This document shows positions 1-7,181 of a stretch of DNA of 60,259 bases, in pieces; the first letter of the stretch is position 1, and each line of letters starts with the position of its first letter. Below the pieces are notes generated by a model, which had not been told where the DNA came from, did no database searches, and was given only the letters and a program-made list of their open reading frames with translations. A program made the translations under genes and the position numbers. Source of the DNA: Magnetococcales bacterium (GTDB taxonomy: Bacteria; Pseudomonadota; Magnetococcia; Magnetococcales; JADFWT01); NCBI GenBank assembly GCA_015233785.1, contig JADFWT010000004.1:1-60259 (forward strand), written 5' to 3'.

Positions 1-866
1 CACGCCAAACGCCTCCGAGATCTAACCATCAACGGCATGGCGCGTAGCTCCTCGCCGATAATGCCCTGAGTCTTTAACGCATCCGACTCAGCCGTCTCAA
101 TCATCTGCTCCGAGACCGCCTCCTGGTAGACTGCACCGATCAACACGCCCTGCGCATCCACCACAGGCAGACTGAAGTAGCCGGTTTCGTGAAACATAAC
201 CGCCAACTTGCGGGCTTCCAGCTCCGGCCCGACACTGGTTGGGGCTACCAACAAATCATCCACCAACGTCTCAACGGACTCCCCCAACAGCCGAAGAATC
301 GACACCACCCCCAGTAGTCGCCCAACCTTATCCACCACATAGAGATAAAATTTGAACTGCGCCGCACGCTGCTCCTTGATCGCCACCAACTCTTTCAAAA
401 TATCGCCAACCCGCTGCCCCTTTAGAAAGGCGATGGGCTCCAGATCCATCAACCCGCCGGCAGAGTTGCCTCGATAGCGATCAAGAAGGTGCAGACGTTC
501 CGCCTGCTGGGTGGCCATCTTGGCCATAATGCGCTTGGCCGTGGGACCATCAAGCTCCCGCATAAACTCCGCCTGCTGTCGGGTCTTGAATGCCCCAAGC
601 AGCTCTGCTGCCTCCTCCGGCGTGAGATAACCAAACAACTCGGCACTCTCAGCATGGGGAATCGCCCGAATTAACCGAGCGGCATCCTCGGGTCCCAGAA
701 GCTGAAATAATTGCTCCCGCTCGCGAATGGAAAGACGCATCAATGCCCGCACAACCTCCATGATCGGCAGGCGGCGAACGGCACGACGTGCCGTGGCAGG
801 ACGATGCCGAAGTATGGCGCGACGCATCAATAATTGGGCCAGTCGGCGACCTTGGATAGGGGTCAT
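1..866 (-). CDS. mgtE: MgtE-type magnesium channel, N-terminal part (cut by window edge)
   Basis: Translating the minus strand from the ATG at 866 gives an open frame of about 288 residues that runs off the window, so the membrane domain lies outside. The first ~130 residues form the helical MgtE N domain (repeated acidic/hydrophobic helices such as TPEEAAELLGAF). They are followed by a tandem CBS region containing LYVVDKVGRLLGVVSILRLL and FSLPVVDAQGVLIGAVY. In known MgtE channels the N and CBS domains bind cytosolic Mg2+ and close the pore. An AGGGAG ribosome site lies nine bases before the ATG. Without the C-terminal transmembrane part, a soluble MgtE-N/CBS protein cannot be fully excluded. 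The gene is divergent from the HU-PilZ gene. Confidence 0.85.
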   Translation of the reverse strand, partial: MTPIQGRRLAQLLMRRAILRHRPATARRAVRRLPIMEVVRALMRLSIREREQLFQLLGPEDAARLIRAIPHAESAELFGYLTPEEAAELLGAFKTRQQAEFMRELDGPTAKRIMAKMATQQAERLHLLDRYRGNSAGGLMDLEPIAFLKGQRVGDILKELVAIKEQRAAQFKFYLYVVDKVGRLLGVVSILRLLGESVETLVDDLLVAPTSVGPELEARKLAVMFHETGYFSLPVVDAQGVLIGAVYQEAVSEQMIETAESDALKTQGIIGEELRAMPLMVRSRRRLA

Positions 867-1029
867 AATCCGGGCTCCCTAGGTGATGACAACATGACAG
901 ATATCTCCTGGTGACCACGGTACGTGCGGTGAAGGGGCCGGGTGAAGGGAGAATGGATTTCTTCTGTCAACCATGATAAACAGATAATCAATAATAATAG
1001 GGTTATCAACCTCCAAACCAGAGGCCATC

Positions 1030-1743
1030 ATGACACTCTCCGATCTGAAAAAGCGCATTGCAGCCCAAGCAGAGCTTAGCGAAGCCCAGGCCGATAGAGC
1101 CGTCAAAGCTATGGTTGCCTCTCTCGGGGAAGCACTGGCCAAAGGCGATAAGGCCGCCCTGCCCGGCTTGGGCTCCTTCCGGGTGACCGTTCGCGAAACC
1201 CGAAAAGGCCGCAATCCGCAAACCGGAGAAGCCATCGTCATCCCGGCGGCCAACCGTGTGCGCTTCAAGGCCGCCAAGGCGCTTAACCAACGGCTGAACC
1301 CCAACCCAAAGCCGGTTCGACTGGCCGAAGAACCCCATGACCGCCTGAAAAACTCTCCCCTGGAGCGCCCATCGGAACCGCAGATCAAACGTCGCTCCGC
1401 CCGCCCCTTTGAGATGGATCGACGTAGCGCCCCCCGCATCAAAGTCAACGTCGGATCCGTGCTTCTGCACGGCATTGATGAACAGGGAGAGGCGATTTTA
1501 GTCAAAGCGGTAGATATCTCAAAAAATGCCATCAGGATCAAAGCCCCAACCATACCACCACTTCGCTTCACCCGTCTAACCTGTCCAGGCCAAAATGTTT
1601 CACTCGGTATCAAGGAGGCCCATATCAATTACCGCGCTTCAGACAGGGGCGAAATTACCGTACTGCTCTCCGCTTTTGACGATGATGTGGGCGGCTTGAT
1701 GCGCTGGATTGAATTGATCACTCGCATTGGTCAAAGGGGGTGA
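1030..1743 (+). CDS. HU/IHF-type DNA-binding protein fused to a PilZ-like domain
   Basis: Residues 1-90 are a full HU/IHF fold: helical N-terminus, LPGLGSFRV at 44-52, and the DNA-arm signature RNPQTGE at 61-67. Ordinary HU proteins stop near residue 90. This one continues through a basic, proline-rich linker (91-128) into a second domain. That domain starts with RRSAPR (131-136) and has DISKNA (162-167), matching the PilZ signatures RxxxR and D/NxSxxG, with Ala in place of the final Gly. PilZ domains bind cyclic di-GMP, so the protein may couple c-di-GMP to DNA binding; that is inference. A GAGG site lies just before the ATG. It is divergent from mgtE and 126 bp from the next gene. Confidence 0.85.
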   Translation: MTLSDLKKRIAAQAELSEAQADRAVKAMVASLGEALAKGDKAALPGLGSFRVTVRETRKGRNPQTGEAIVIPAANRVRFKAAKALNQRLNPNPKPVRLAEEPHDRLKNSPLERPSEPQIKRRSARPFEMDRRSAPRIKVNVGSVLLHGIDEQGEAILVKAVDISKNAIRIKAPTIPPLRFTRLTCPGQNVSLGIKEAHINYRASDRGEITVLLSAFDDDVGGLMRWIELITRIGQRG

Positions 1744-1869
1744 CCCTCTCACAGTTTGAATTGGAATTCACAATCCACCTGGTGTATCTTGGTCGAAAAA
1801 GTACCATTTTTCAGATCTCAACGAATTCAACTTCATTGCTGGCGTCATTATTCGTAGTCCGGTGAAAAG

Positions 1870-2700
1870 ATGATAGAAAACGAATGCGATCCGTCCGACC
1901 ATGAGGTCTCGAAGTCCGATACGGGCACTCATACGGCTTCTGCGACAAGCGCTTCTGATGCGGTGGACATACCCTCCCCCGTAGAACCGGCTGAAACAAT
2001 CAGCAACCCGCAGACTCTTCACGCAGCTGAACAGATCGCCAGCCTTATGCGCGCAGACGGCACCCTAAAAACCGACCTGATCTGCATGAACAATCTGGAG
2101 GCGCTTCTGCTCATGGGGCCGCCAGGCGATCCGTTGATTGTCGCACTCTGTTACTTGGCTCACATGGACGCCCTCCGTGCCTTTATCGACCCGCCGGGGA
2201 ACATTGGACATGGCCACTTTGAGGTGGCTGATAGTGGCCTCAGTTATGCCCGTGACTATCTCAAGGTAGCTGCTGAAGGCGATTACGATGCCGATCAAGC
2301 CGACATGTGGCTTCGGGCGTTTGCCGAAACATTGGACCATCTGAATGCCATCAAGAAGAGCAAACAGCGTGTTGAAGAGATTCTGGAACACGCCAATCCG
2401 CCTAGCAAGCTGAATGATAAAATCGATGATCTGCGTGAACGCTTTGAAAACGCTGAAGATGATAAGCATTTCCACAAGGTTACTCAGCGCTTTTGGAGTT
2501 ACTGGGTAGTCTCCTGGGGATTACGCATCAACGGTGTTGAACTATCCGGCATCGGTGTGATGCGTGAGCTATATGAGGATTATCTCTGGCTGGATCGACG
2601 CGCTGAGGATCGTCGTATTTTGGCTCCACCAGGCGGTATGCTCGACCCTGATGTGATCCCGGAAGGGGGAGAGGACGATGATGGTATTGAGCTGTTCTGA
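1870..2700 (+). CDS. Hypothetical protein with disordered N-terminus and acidic C-terminus
   Basis: I do not recognise this 276-residue protein. Residues 1-50 are rich in Ser, Thr, Asp and Pro and look disordered. The middle (50-240) is predicted mostly helical, with hydrophobic stretches such as EALLLMGPPGDPLIVALCYLA by eye and a charged helix around KKSKQRVEEILEH. The last 12 residues are strongly acidic (EGGEDDDGIELF). There is no signal peptide and no convincing membrane span, so it is probably cytoplasmic. No strong ribosome site precedes the ATG. It ends 63 bp from the convergent XRE regulator. Codon use looks like that of its neighbours. Confidence 0.65.
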   Translation: MIENECDPSDHEVSKSDTGTHTASATSASDAVDIPSPVEPAETISNPQTLHAAEQIASLMRADGTLKTDLICMNNLEALLLMGPPGDPLIVALCYLAHMDALRAFIDPPGNIGHGHFEVADSGLSYARDYLKVAAEGDYDADQADMWLRAFAETLDHLNAIKKSKQRVEEILEHANPPSKLNDKIDDLRERFENAEDDKHFHKVTQRFWSYWVVSWGLRINGVELSGIGVMRELYEDYLWLDRRAEDRRILAPPGGMLDPDVIPEGGEDDDGIELF

Positions 2701-2763
2701 TTGGAAATGAGTATGAAGTCCGCTTCACGGAACACAGCAGCATGCTCTTGTTTCCGGCATCCG

Positions 2764-3228
2764 CTAAGAGAGGGTAAACCGCATATGCAGACGCAACGAA
2801 GGCTCAATATCCTGCATGCGCAACCCCTCCTCTTCCACACCAATCGCCATAAATGACAGCGCCTGATCCACCCAGATCACCATCTCCTCCCGGGTTGGTG
2901 TCTTCCCTTTGGCGATCACCACCTCCTGCACCACGCTTACAGCCATTTGCACCATCTCTCGACTATAATAGCCAGGACCGGATATGCCGGTTGGCGACAT
3001 CTCATCTCCAGCCAGCAACCAACCAACAGTCACGCCAAACCGCTCTGCCAGATTAAACAACGTCTCGGCAGCCGGGAGTCCCACCCCCTCCAACCACTTG
3101 CGGGCCCCCTTTTGAGAGACTTTCATCACCCGAGCCAACTCCACCTGCCGCCCCTGGCCCTTTGACGGAAAGCCATTTATATCCAGCACTTCGTTCAACC
3201 GGCGTGCGAAATTGACCTTGATATCCAT
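2764..3228 (-). CDS. XRE-family (Cro/CI-like) helix-turn-helix regulator
   Basis: The N-terminal half holds an XRE helix-turn-helix: QVELARVMKVSQKGARKWLE at about residues 28-47, followed by the typical helix AAETLFNLAERFGVTVGWLL ending near residue 72. The pattern 'VTVGWLLAGDE' is common in Cro/CI-type and phage-derived repressors. The remaining ~80 residues are helical, with no LexA-type peptidase motif, so it is shorter than a CI repressor. A GGAG site lies eight bases before the ATG at 3228. The gene stands alone, convergent with the hypothetical gene upstream in the window. It may regulate itself from the 3229-3540 gap. No phage structural genes lie nearby. Confidence 0.75.
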   Translation of the reverse strand: MDIKVNFARRLNEVLDINGFPSKGQGRQVELARVMKVSQKGARKWLEGVGLPAAETLFNLAERFGVTVGWLLAGDEMSPTGISGPGYYSREMVQMAVSVVQEVVIAKGKTPTREEMVIWVDQALSFMAIGVEEEGLRMQDIEPSLRLHMRFTLS

Positions 3229-3541
3229 ACACCACGCTCCAGACCACCATTGTTACCTGTTGATACAATAAATAAACCTTACCAGAACATGGAATTCATA
3301 ACCTAGGTATCTTATTGGGCTATATCAACTGCCCCAGCGAAGAAAAGCACACGCCAAGGTCGAATCTCTTGGCGTCGTCTGGATGCTATGTTGCTGACAT
3401 TTCTCCGATACGCCCCTATAACACTTTTTATTAATACCCACAAAAAAACCATTTGACTCACATAATATAATCATATATCATAATATACACAATTAAAGAT
3501 AATGACGGGCCACAAAGATGAGCCTGCCCCCCCATTTTTGT

Positions 3542-3612
3542 AGGATAAGCAGCTTTCTGGTGCATCTTTTATCAATATTCTGTTGATAGGATGCACCAGA
3601 CTTGCCTATCCC
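3542..3612. repeat. Long imperfect inverted repeat
   Basis: Arms 3556-3566 and 3590-3600 are perfectly complementary over 11 bases (TCTGGTGCATC). A second stem, TATCAA/TTGATA, lies inside (3570-3575 with 3583-3588). The complementarity extends outward imperfectly as GGATAAGCA against TGCCTATCC. It sits in the otherwise empty 3229-3643 gap, just past the stop of the pentapeptide gene at 3644. Neither side has a T-run in a suitable position, so it is not a typical intrinsic terminator. It could be a protein-binding site, a processed mRNA 3' structure or a degenerate mobile repeat. Confidence 0.55.
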
Positions 3613-3643
3613 CTGCCTCCCACATAACGCCGCCAAAGTGCAC

Positions 3644-4351
3644 TCAATGAGGAACAGAGGTGGAACCGTTGGGATCGGTGTCATTAGAACAGTTGGCAGG
3701 CTGTTGCAAAGAGGCATGAAGGTTTTGAACTGGCTCTCCAAGCTGAATACAGCCGCTACGAAGCTGGGCTTGGGTAATGTTGGTTCCTTGCAGATTGGCC
3801 CCGGAAAAATCGGCTCTCTTCAGGACAGCCCCTCGAAGAGATGCCCGGCGCAAATCAGCGCCACGCAGTTTGGCCCGCCTCAGATTGGCCCCATCCAACT
3901 TGGCCCCTACCAATATAGCGCCAGCGAGATTCGCCCTTGGAAGCTGACTGCGGATCAATACGGCACGGGTGAGATTGGCCTTCTCCAGATTGATACCGGC
4001 CATCTGAGCTCGGGGAAGTCGGATCCCCAATAACTGCGCGGACGGCTCATCCTTACCCCGTGGAGAAAGATCAAGATACGCCAATGAGAACGGCTCTTTT
4101 ATGCAGGCCTCTCCCATGGGTAAACAGAAAATGCGGCTGTTGAGATACATGAGAGCCTGATGCTTCTGGCGGGCCTGGATTCCACGATCCTCCACCAAAG
4201 CACGAGCCCTACGAACTTTCTTCTCGGTATGCGCCTTCAGGATCTCTTCGCCCACATACCCTAACAGCACCATAACCAATAGAATCCACAGGCGTGTCGG
4301 AGAAATCCCCATCACACTTAATCGTTCTTTAACGATTCGCCAAGTGGGCAA
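3644..4351 (-). CDS. Membrane-anchored pentapeptide-repeat protein
   Basis: The 235-residue product has one N-terminal membrane segment (about 20-36, LWILLVMVLLGYVG). A charged helical linker and a short loop with two cysteines follow. Residues ~105-205 are pentapeptide repeats of the A(D/N)LXX type (for example LEKANLTRAVL, GAKLDGANLRRAKLRGADLRRA). Such repeats fold as a right-handed quadrilateral beta-helix; their roles vary and are often protein contacts. The start codon lies inside the end of the upstream SGNH-like gene (23-bp overlap), so the two are translationally coupled. The C-terminal 30 residues are polar and unrelated to the repeat. Confidence 0.8.
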   Translation of the reverse strand: MPTWRIVKERLSVMGISPTRLWILLVMVLLGYVGEEILKAHTEKKVRRARALVEDRGIQARQKHQALMYLNSRIFCLPMGEACIKEPFSLAYLDLSPRGKDEPSAQLLGIRLPRAQMAGINLEKANLTRAVLIRSQLPRANLAGAILVGAKLDGANLRRAKLRGADLRRASLRGAVLKRADFSGANLQGTNITQAQLRSGCIQLGEPVQNLHASLQQPANCSNDTDPNGSTSVPH

Positions 4352-5453
4352 CTATGTGATCGGCCCGCTTGAGGTTGCCAGAGCCGGTATACTGCCACTT
4401 GCTGACAATATCCCCCTCTTCAAAGGTGACATCATCCAGGTCAATCCATGAAAGACCGTACTCATCCGCCAACTTTTTTGCATCCTCCTGCTGGGCCTTG
4501 ATCCCTCTCAGATAGGTGCTTCTCGGCTCGTTCTTCATATCCTCTTCATTGCAGTGGAAAGTCACCAGTGAGAGCTCAATGTGATTAAGACGACACAACT
4601 TGATGAATCGCAGCAGGGACTCGCGGAACAGATGTCGATTCTGGTCAAATAACGCACGGGCAGTCTGAATACTCTCTTCGGTATAAAAATCCTCGGCTAC
4701 ATCCACACAAAAATGGTCATAATTATCCCCAAGAAACCCACCAATACTCACGCCCAAAATCAGCCTAAACAGACTGGAGCGGACCTTATCCATGATCGGG
4801 AGCTCCTGGAGCAACCCATAAGGACGATAGAAGTGCTCATAGTTGGGTGAAAAACGCCCTTCGTGGTGATTCACAAATACCAAGAAATCGTTAACACTCA
4901 AGAATAACAGCATCCGCTCTGGTCGGATGTTACGGTTAAGATCAAAGATCAGACGATGGGTCATGTGATAGAGGGTATAATGGGGCGCACCAGTGTTCAG
5001 CACCTTCAAGGTCGGAAGGCGTGTCTGGAGTTGCCAGGCCAGGCTATCCTCCACCAGGAGATGCTTCTCAAAAAGTGTGCAATCTCCTGCCAGGTAGAGT
5101 GTCCCCTCCTCTCCAGAAGCGGCTGAACCAGAAGGCGCACTCAGACGAAAATGGTCCTCGACATCCTCATAGGCGTTGGAAGGCAGAAAATGGGCAAATG
5201 GATGGGGCGTCATTCGCGGCTCTAGCCCAGCCGATTGATTCCGCTTGGCCAGAGTTGGGAATTTAATCTCCAGTACCCGCTCTGCCACATACTCCAACAC
5301 ACCATAAAAGAGCACCAACCCAACCAGGGTCAGAGCACCATTGAGCCACAGATGATTCGAGAGACTCCAGAGTGCTACCAATCCCCCACCGAGTAATAGA
5401 AGCGCCAAGAGAATGATGATAATTTGCCGTTTGATGACGCGATCCAAAATCAC
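4329..5453 (-). CDS. Membrane protein with degenerate SGNH-hydrolase-like domain
   Basis: Two hydrophobic segments open the 374-residue protein (about 10-30 and 37-55). A domain laid out like an SGNH/GDSL hydrolase follows: block I is AGDCT (122-126), block II NTGAPHYT (153-160), block III SVND (186-189). In active enzymes block I carries a serine (GDS or GGS); here it is Cys125. The usual C-terminal D-x-x-H before 'xxGHxxxA' appears to be GSGN before KRADHIVAH. The fold therefore looks preserved but the catalytic set is altered, suggesting a binding or structural role, or cysteine chemistry. It is the first gene of a two-gene unit with the pentapeptide protein. Confidence 0.7.
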   Translation of the reverse strand: MILDRVIKRQIIIILLALLLLGGGLVALWSLSNHLWLNGALTLVGLVLFYGVLEYVAERVLEIKFPTLAKRNQSAGLEPRMTPHPFAHFLPSNAYEDVEDHFRLSAPSGSAASGEEGTLYLAGDCTLFEKHLLVEDSLAWQLQTRLPTLKVLNTGAPHYTLYHMTHRLIFDLNRNIRPERMLLFLSVNDFLVFVNHHEGRFSPNYEHFYRPYGLLQELPIMDKVRSSLFRLILGVSIGGFLGDNYDHFCVDVAEDFYTEESIQTARALFDQNRHLFRESLLRFIKLCRLNHIELSLVTFHCNEEDMKNEPRSTYLRGIKAQQEDAKKLADEYGLSWIDLDDVTFEEGDIVSKWQYTGSGNLKRADHIVAHLANR

Positions 5454-5646
5454 CGATTTCTACTCCAAACATAAGGTCGTGAGCTCTGGGTTGCGACCAC
5501 TCTCCCAAGTGCTGCGCCCCTTCAAATGATCAACAGCCATGCCGCAGCCACTCCATATTAATGCACTTTTTACGCCACCCGACTCTATTTTTCAGCAGCA
5601 ACAATATGCTGTTTACCCGCTGCCATATAGGTATATTCACTGAGTC

Positions 5647-5677
5647 GGCTAGACATAAACCATGTTTATATCTAGCC
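5647..5677. repeat. 14-bp near-perfect palindrome with 3-base spacer
   Basis: GGCTAGACATAAAC (5647-5660) faces GTTTATATCTAGCC (5664-5677) across CAT, with a single mismatch. It lies about 195 bp upstream of the minus-strand SGNH-like gene start and far from the plus-strand gene. The size and symmetry suit a dimeric regulator's operator or a very stable RNA hairpin. No T-run follows, so it is not a standard terminator. Confidence 0.55.
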
Positions 5678-5856
5678 ATTGGAGAAGAAAATATTAAGAT
5701 AAAAAGACAACTTTGTTGAAAAAATAGTTACAATCTCACATAGTTAAGATGATACTGATTTTTTATATTGACATCAGTAATAAATATAGGGGATATTAGT
5801 TTCAGAAGATCGGCTGCTTGGAACGAAAACCAACAGTGACTTTCTTCTTCCCTTTT

Positions 5857-5988
5857 GGGTGTCGCCCACCTGTGGTGGATATGACCGATTGAATGACGAC
5901 CCCAGATCGAAAAGCGTCCTCAAACGCACCCCCCCTTTCGATCACCGTCGTTCAATTCGCCCAGTGTTGGTGCGACACCCTTTTTTTT
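5857..5988 (+). terminator. Long imperfect hairpin ending in a T8 run
   Basis: GGGTGTCGC (5857-5865) pairs perfectly with GCGACACCC (5972-5980). Inside, CGATTGAATGACGAC pairs imperfectly with GTCGTTCAATTCG, and ATCGAAAAG pairs with CTTTCGAT, giving a stem of about 50 bases with internal loops. Eight T residues (5981-5988) follow directly. The plus-strand layout of stem plus U-run fits a terminator or the end of a structured small RNA. No plus-strand gene is seen upstream, so a non-coding RNA or a compact mobile repeat is also possible. Confidence 0.5.
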
Positions 5989-6299
5989 GACCTCTCTCTC
6001 ATCATTGAGGGGCTATTGTGGACCTTACCCACCAACATTAATTTAATCCCACTCAATAAGTGCCGTGATAACAACAGTGAGCCCCACCAGCCAAGACACC
6101 TGAGAAAGATTGCTCACAATTGTAAGATTCCTATGGTATGGTGGTACCGAAGTTAATGCATTGTAGACAATAGACAGGAAGGGCCAGGGGGGGCACTTAC
6201 CTTGAGTTGCGTCACAGCGTGTGTGGCTGCTGACTACGTCTGGAACGCGCTCTAATTAGTTCAGATCATCAGGCCACCCACTGGCATAAAAATGCCAAG

Positions 6300-7181
6300 A
6301 TGCGCGCCACAACGTTGATCACACTTGCCGCACTATTTGCGGCCCATTGGCTGCTCACTTCATGCAGTGAGCCCGTTCCGGCGTTCCAGAAGCGATTGGA
6401 AACGTTGCGTATCGCTGTTATTCCTGATGACCGACTCTCTCTTGATTTGCAAGATATTCGACCACTCTTCAACCATCTTGCCGATGCTGTTGCCCTTCCC
6501 TATCGAGCCATTATCCCAAAAAGCCGTGAAGATCTTCGGATGCTGTTTGCCAATGGGGAGATCGATCTAGCCTGGTTTGGGGCGCTGGATTATCTGCGCA
6601 TCAAAGCCTGTTGCAATGCCAACCCCATCGCCATGCGCGATATTGATGCCCAGGTGACAACGCTGCTTCTGGCACGGGCCGATCTGAATCTCGACCCAGA
6701 GGATCCCTATCGAGGAAGAGAAATCGCGTTTGGTCCCCGAGACACCACCTCGGGTCATCTCATGGCACGACACTTTATGGAGGCGGAAAATGGGATACGG
6801 CCTGAAGATCGTTTTCGCCGCACCCGATATGCCGAAAGCCAGAAACAGGCATTGATTTGGGCTCGGGACGGCGTGGTGGAGATGGCCACCGCGTGCAGCA
6901 GGGTGGTACGCCGTATGACCAACGAAGGACAATTGAATAGCAAGCAACTGAAATTACTGTGGGAAACACCCCCCTTCCCAGCCCATGTATGGGCCGCCAG
7001 AGCGGATCTCCCCGATGAGATTCACCGTACGCTCAGTCGAGCCTTTTTGGCACTCTCGACCTTAGATCCCAAGCATACCCCTATTCTCAACGCCCTTAAA
7101 ACGGAAGGCTTTCTTCCTGTAGAGTCGGGAGCCTTTCAACCACTTCAAGAAACAGCGCGCCATCAGGGGTTGATCCCTTGA
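6300..7181 (+). CDS. PhnD-like periplasmic binding lipoprotein paired with a sensor kinase
   Basis: The 293-residue product begins with a lipoprotein signal peptide ending in LLTSC (Cys22). The rest follows the PhnD/phosphonate-phosphite binding-protein pattern: strand RIAVIPDD, 'RPLFNHLADAV', then 'DLRMLFANGEIDLAWFGALDYL' near residues 80-100, and a later FGPRDTTSGHLMA loop that in PhnD proteins shapes the ligand site. No ABC permease or ATPase gene is nearby. The stop overlaps the start of the hybrid kinase (TTGA), so the two are likely made together. The protein then probably presents a bound oxyanion or other small ligand to the kinase's periplasmic domain; the ligand is unknown. Confidence 0.8.
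   Translation: MRATTLITLAALFAAHWLLTSCSEPVPAFQKRLETLRIAVIPDDRLSLDLQDIRPLFNHLADAVALPYRAIIPKSREDLRMLFANGEIDLAWFGALDYLRIKACCNANPIAMRDIDAQVTTLLLARADLNLDPEDPYRGREIAFGPRDTTSGHLMARHFMEAENGIRPEDRFRRTRYAESQKQALIWARDGVVEMATACSRVVRRMTNEGQLNSKQLKLLWETPPFPAHVWAARADLPDEIHRTLSRAFLALSTLDPKHTPILNALKTEGFLPVESGAFQPLQETARHQGLIP

Larger units (their letters stand above)
5454..6299. other. Non-coding, AT-rich intergenic region with two inverted repeats
   Basis: No convincing gene is present in these ~850 bases. An 87-codon frame at 5893-6156 lies largely over the long hairpin and has no family resemblance. The region separates the minus-strand SGNH/pentapeptide unit from the plus-strand PhnD-like gene and so must hold promoters for both. 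It contains a 14-bp palindrome at 5647-5677 and the long structured element at 5857-5988, listed separately. Confidence 0.6.

Noticed and set aside
5893..6156. 87-codon plus-strand frame
   Set aside because: It lies over the long hairpin at 5857-5988, has no ribosome site and shows no protein-like pattern.
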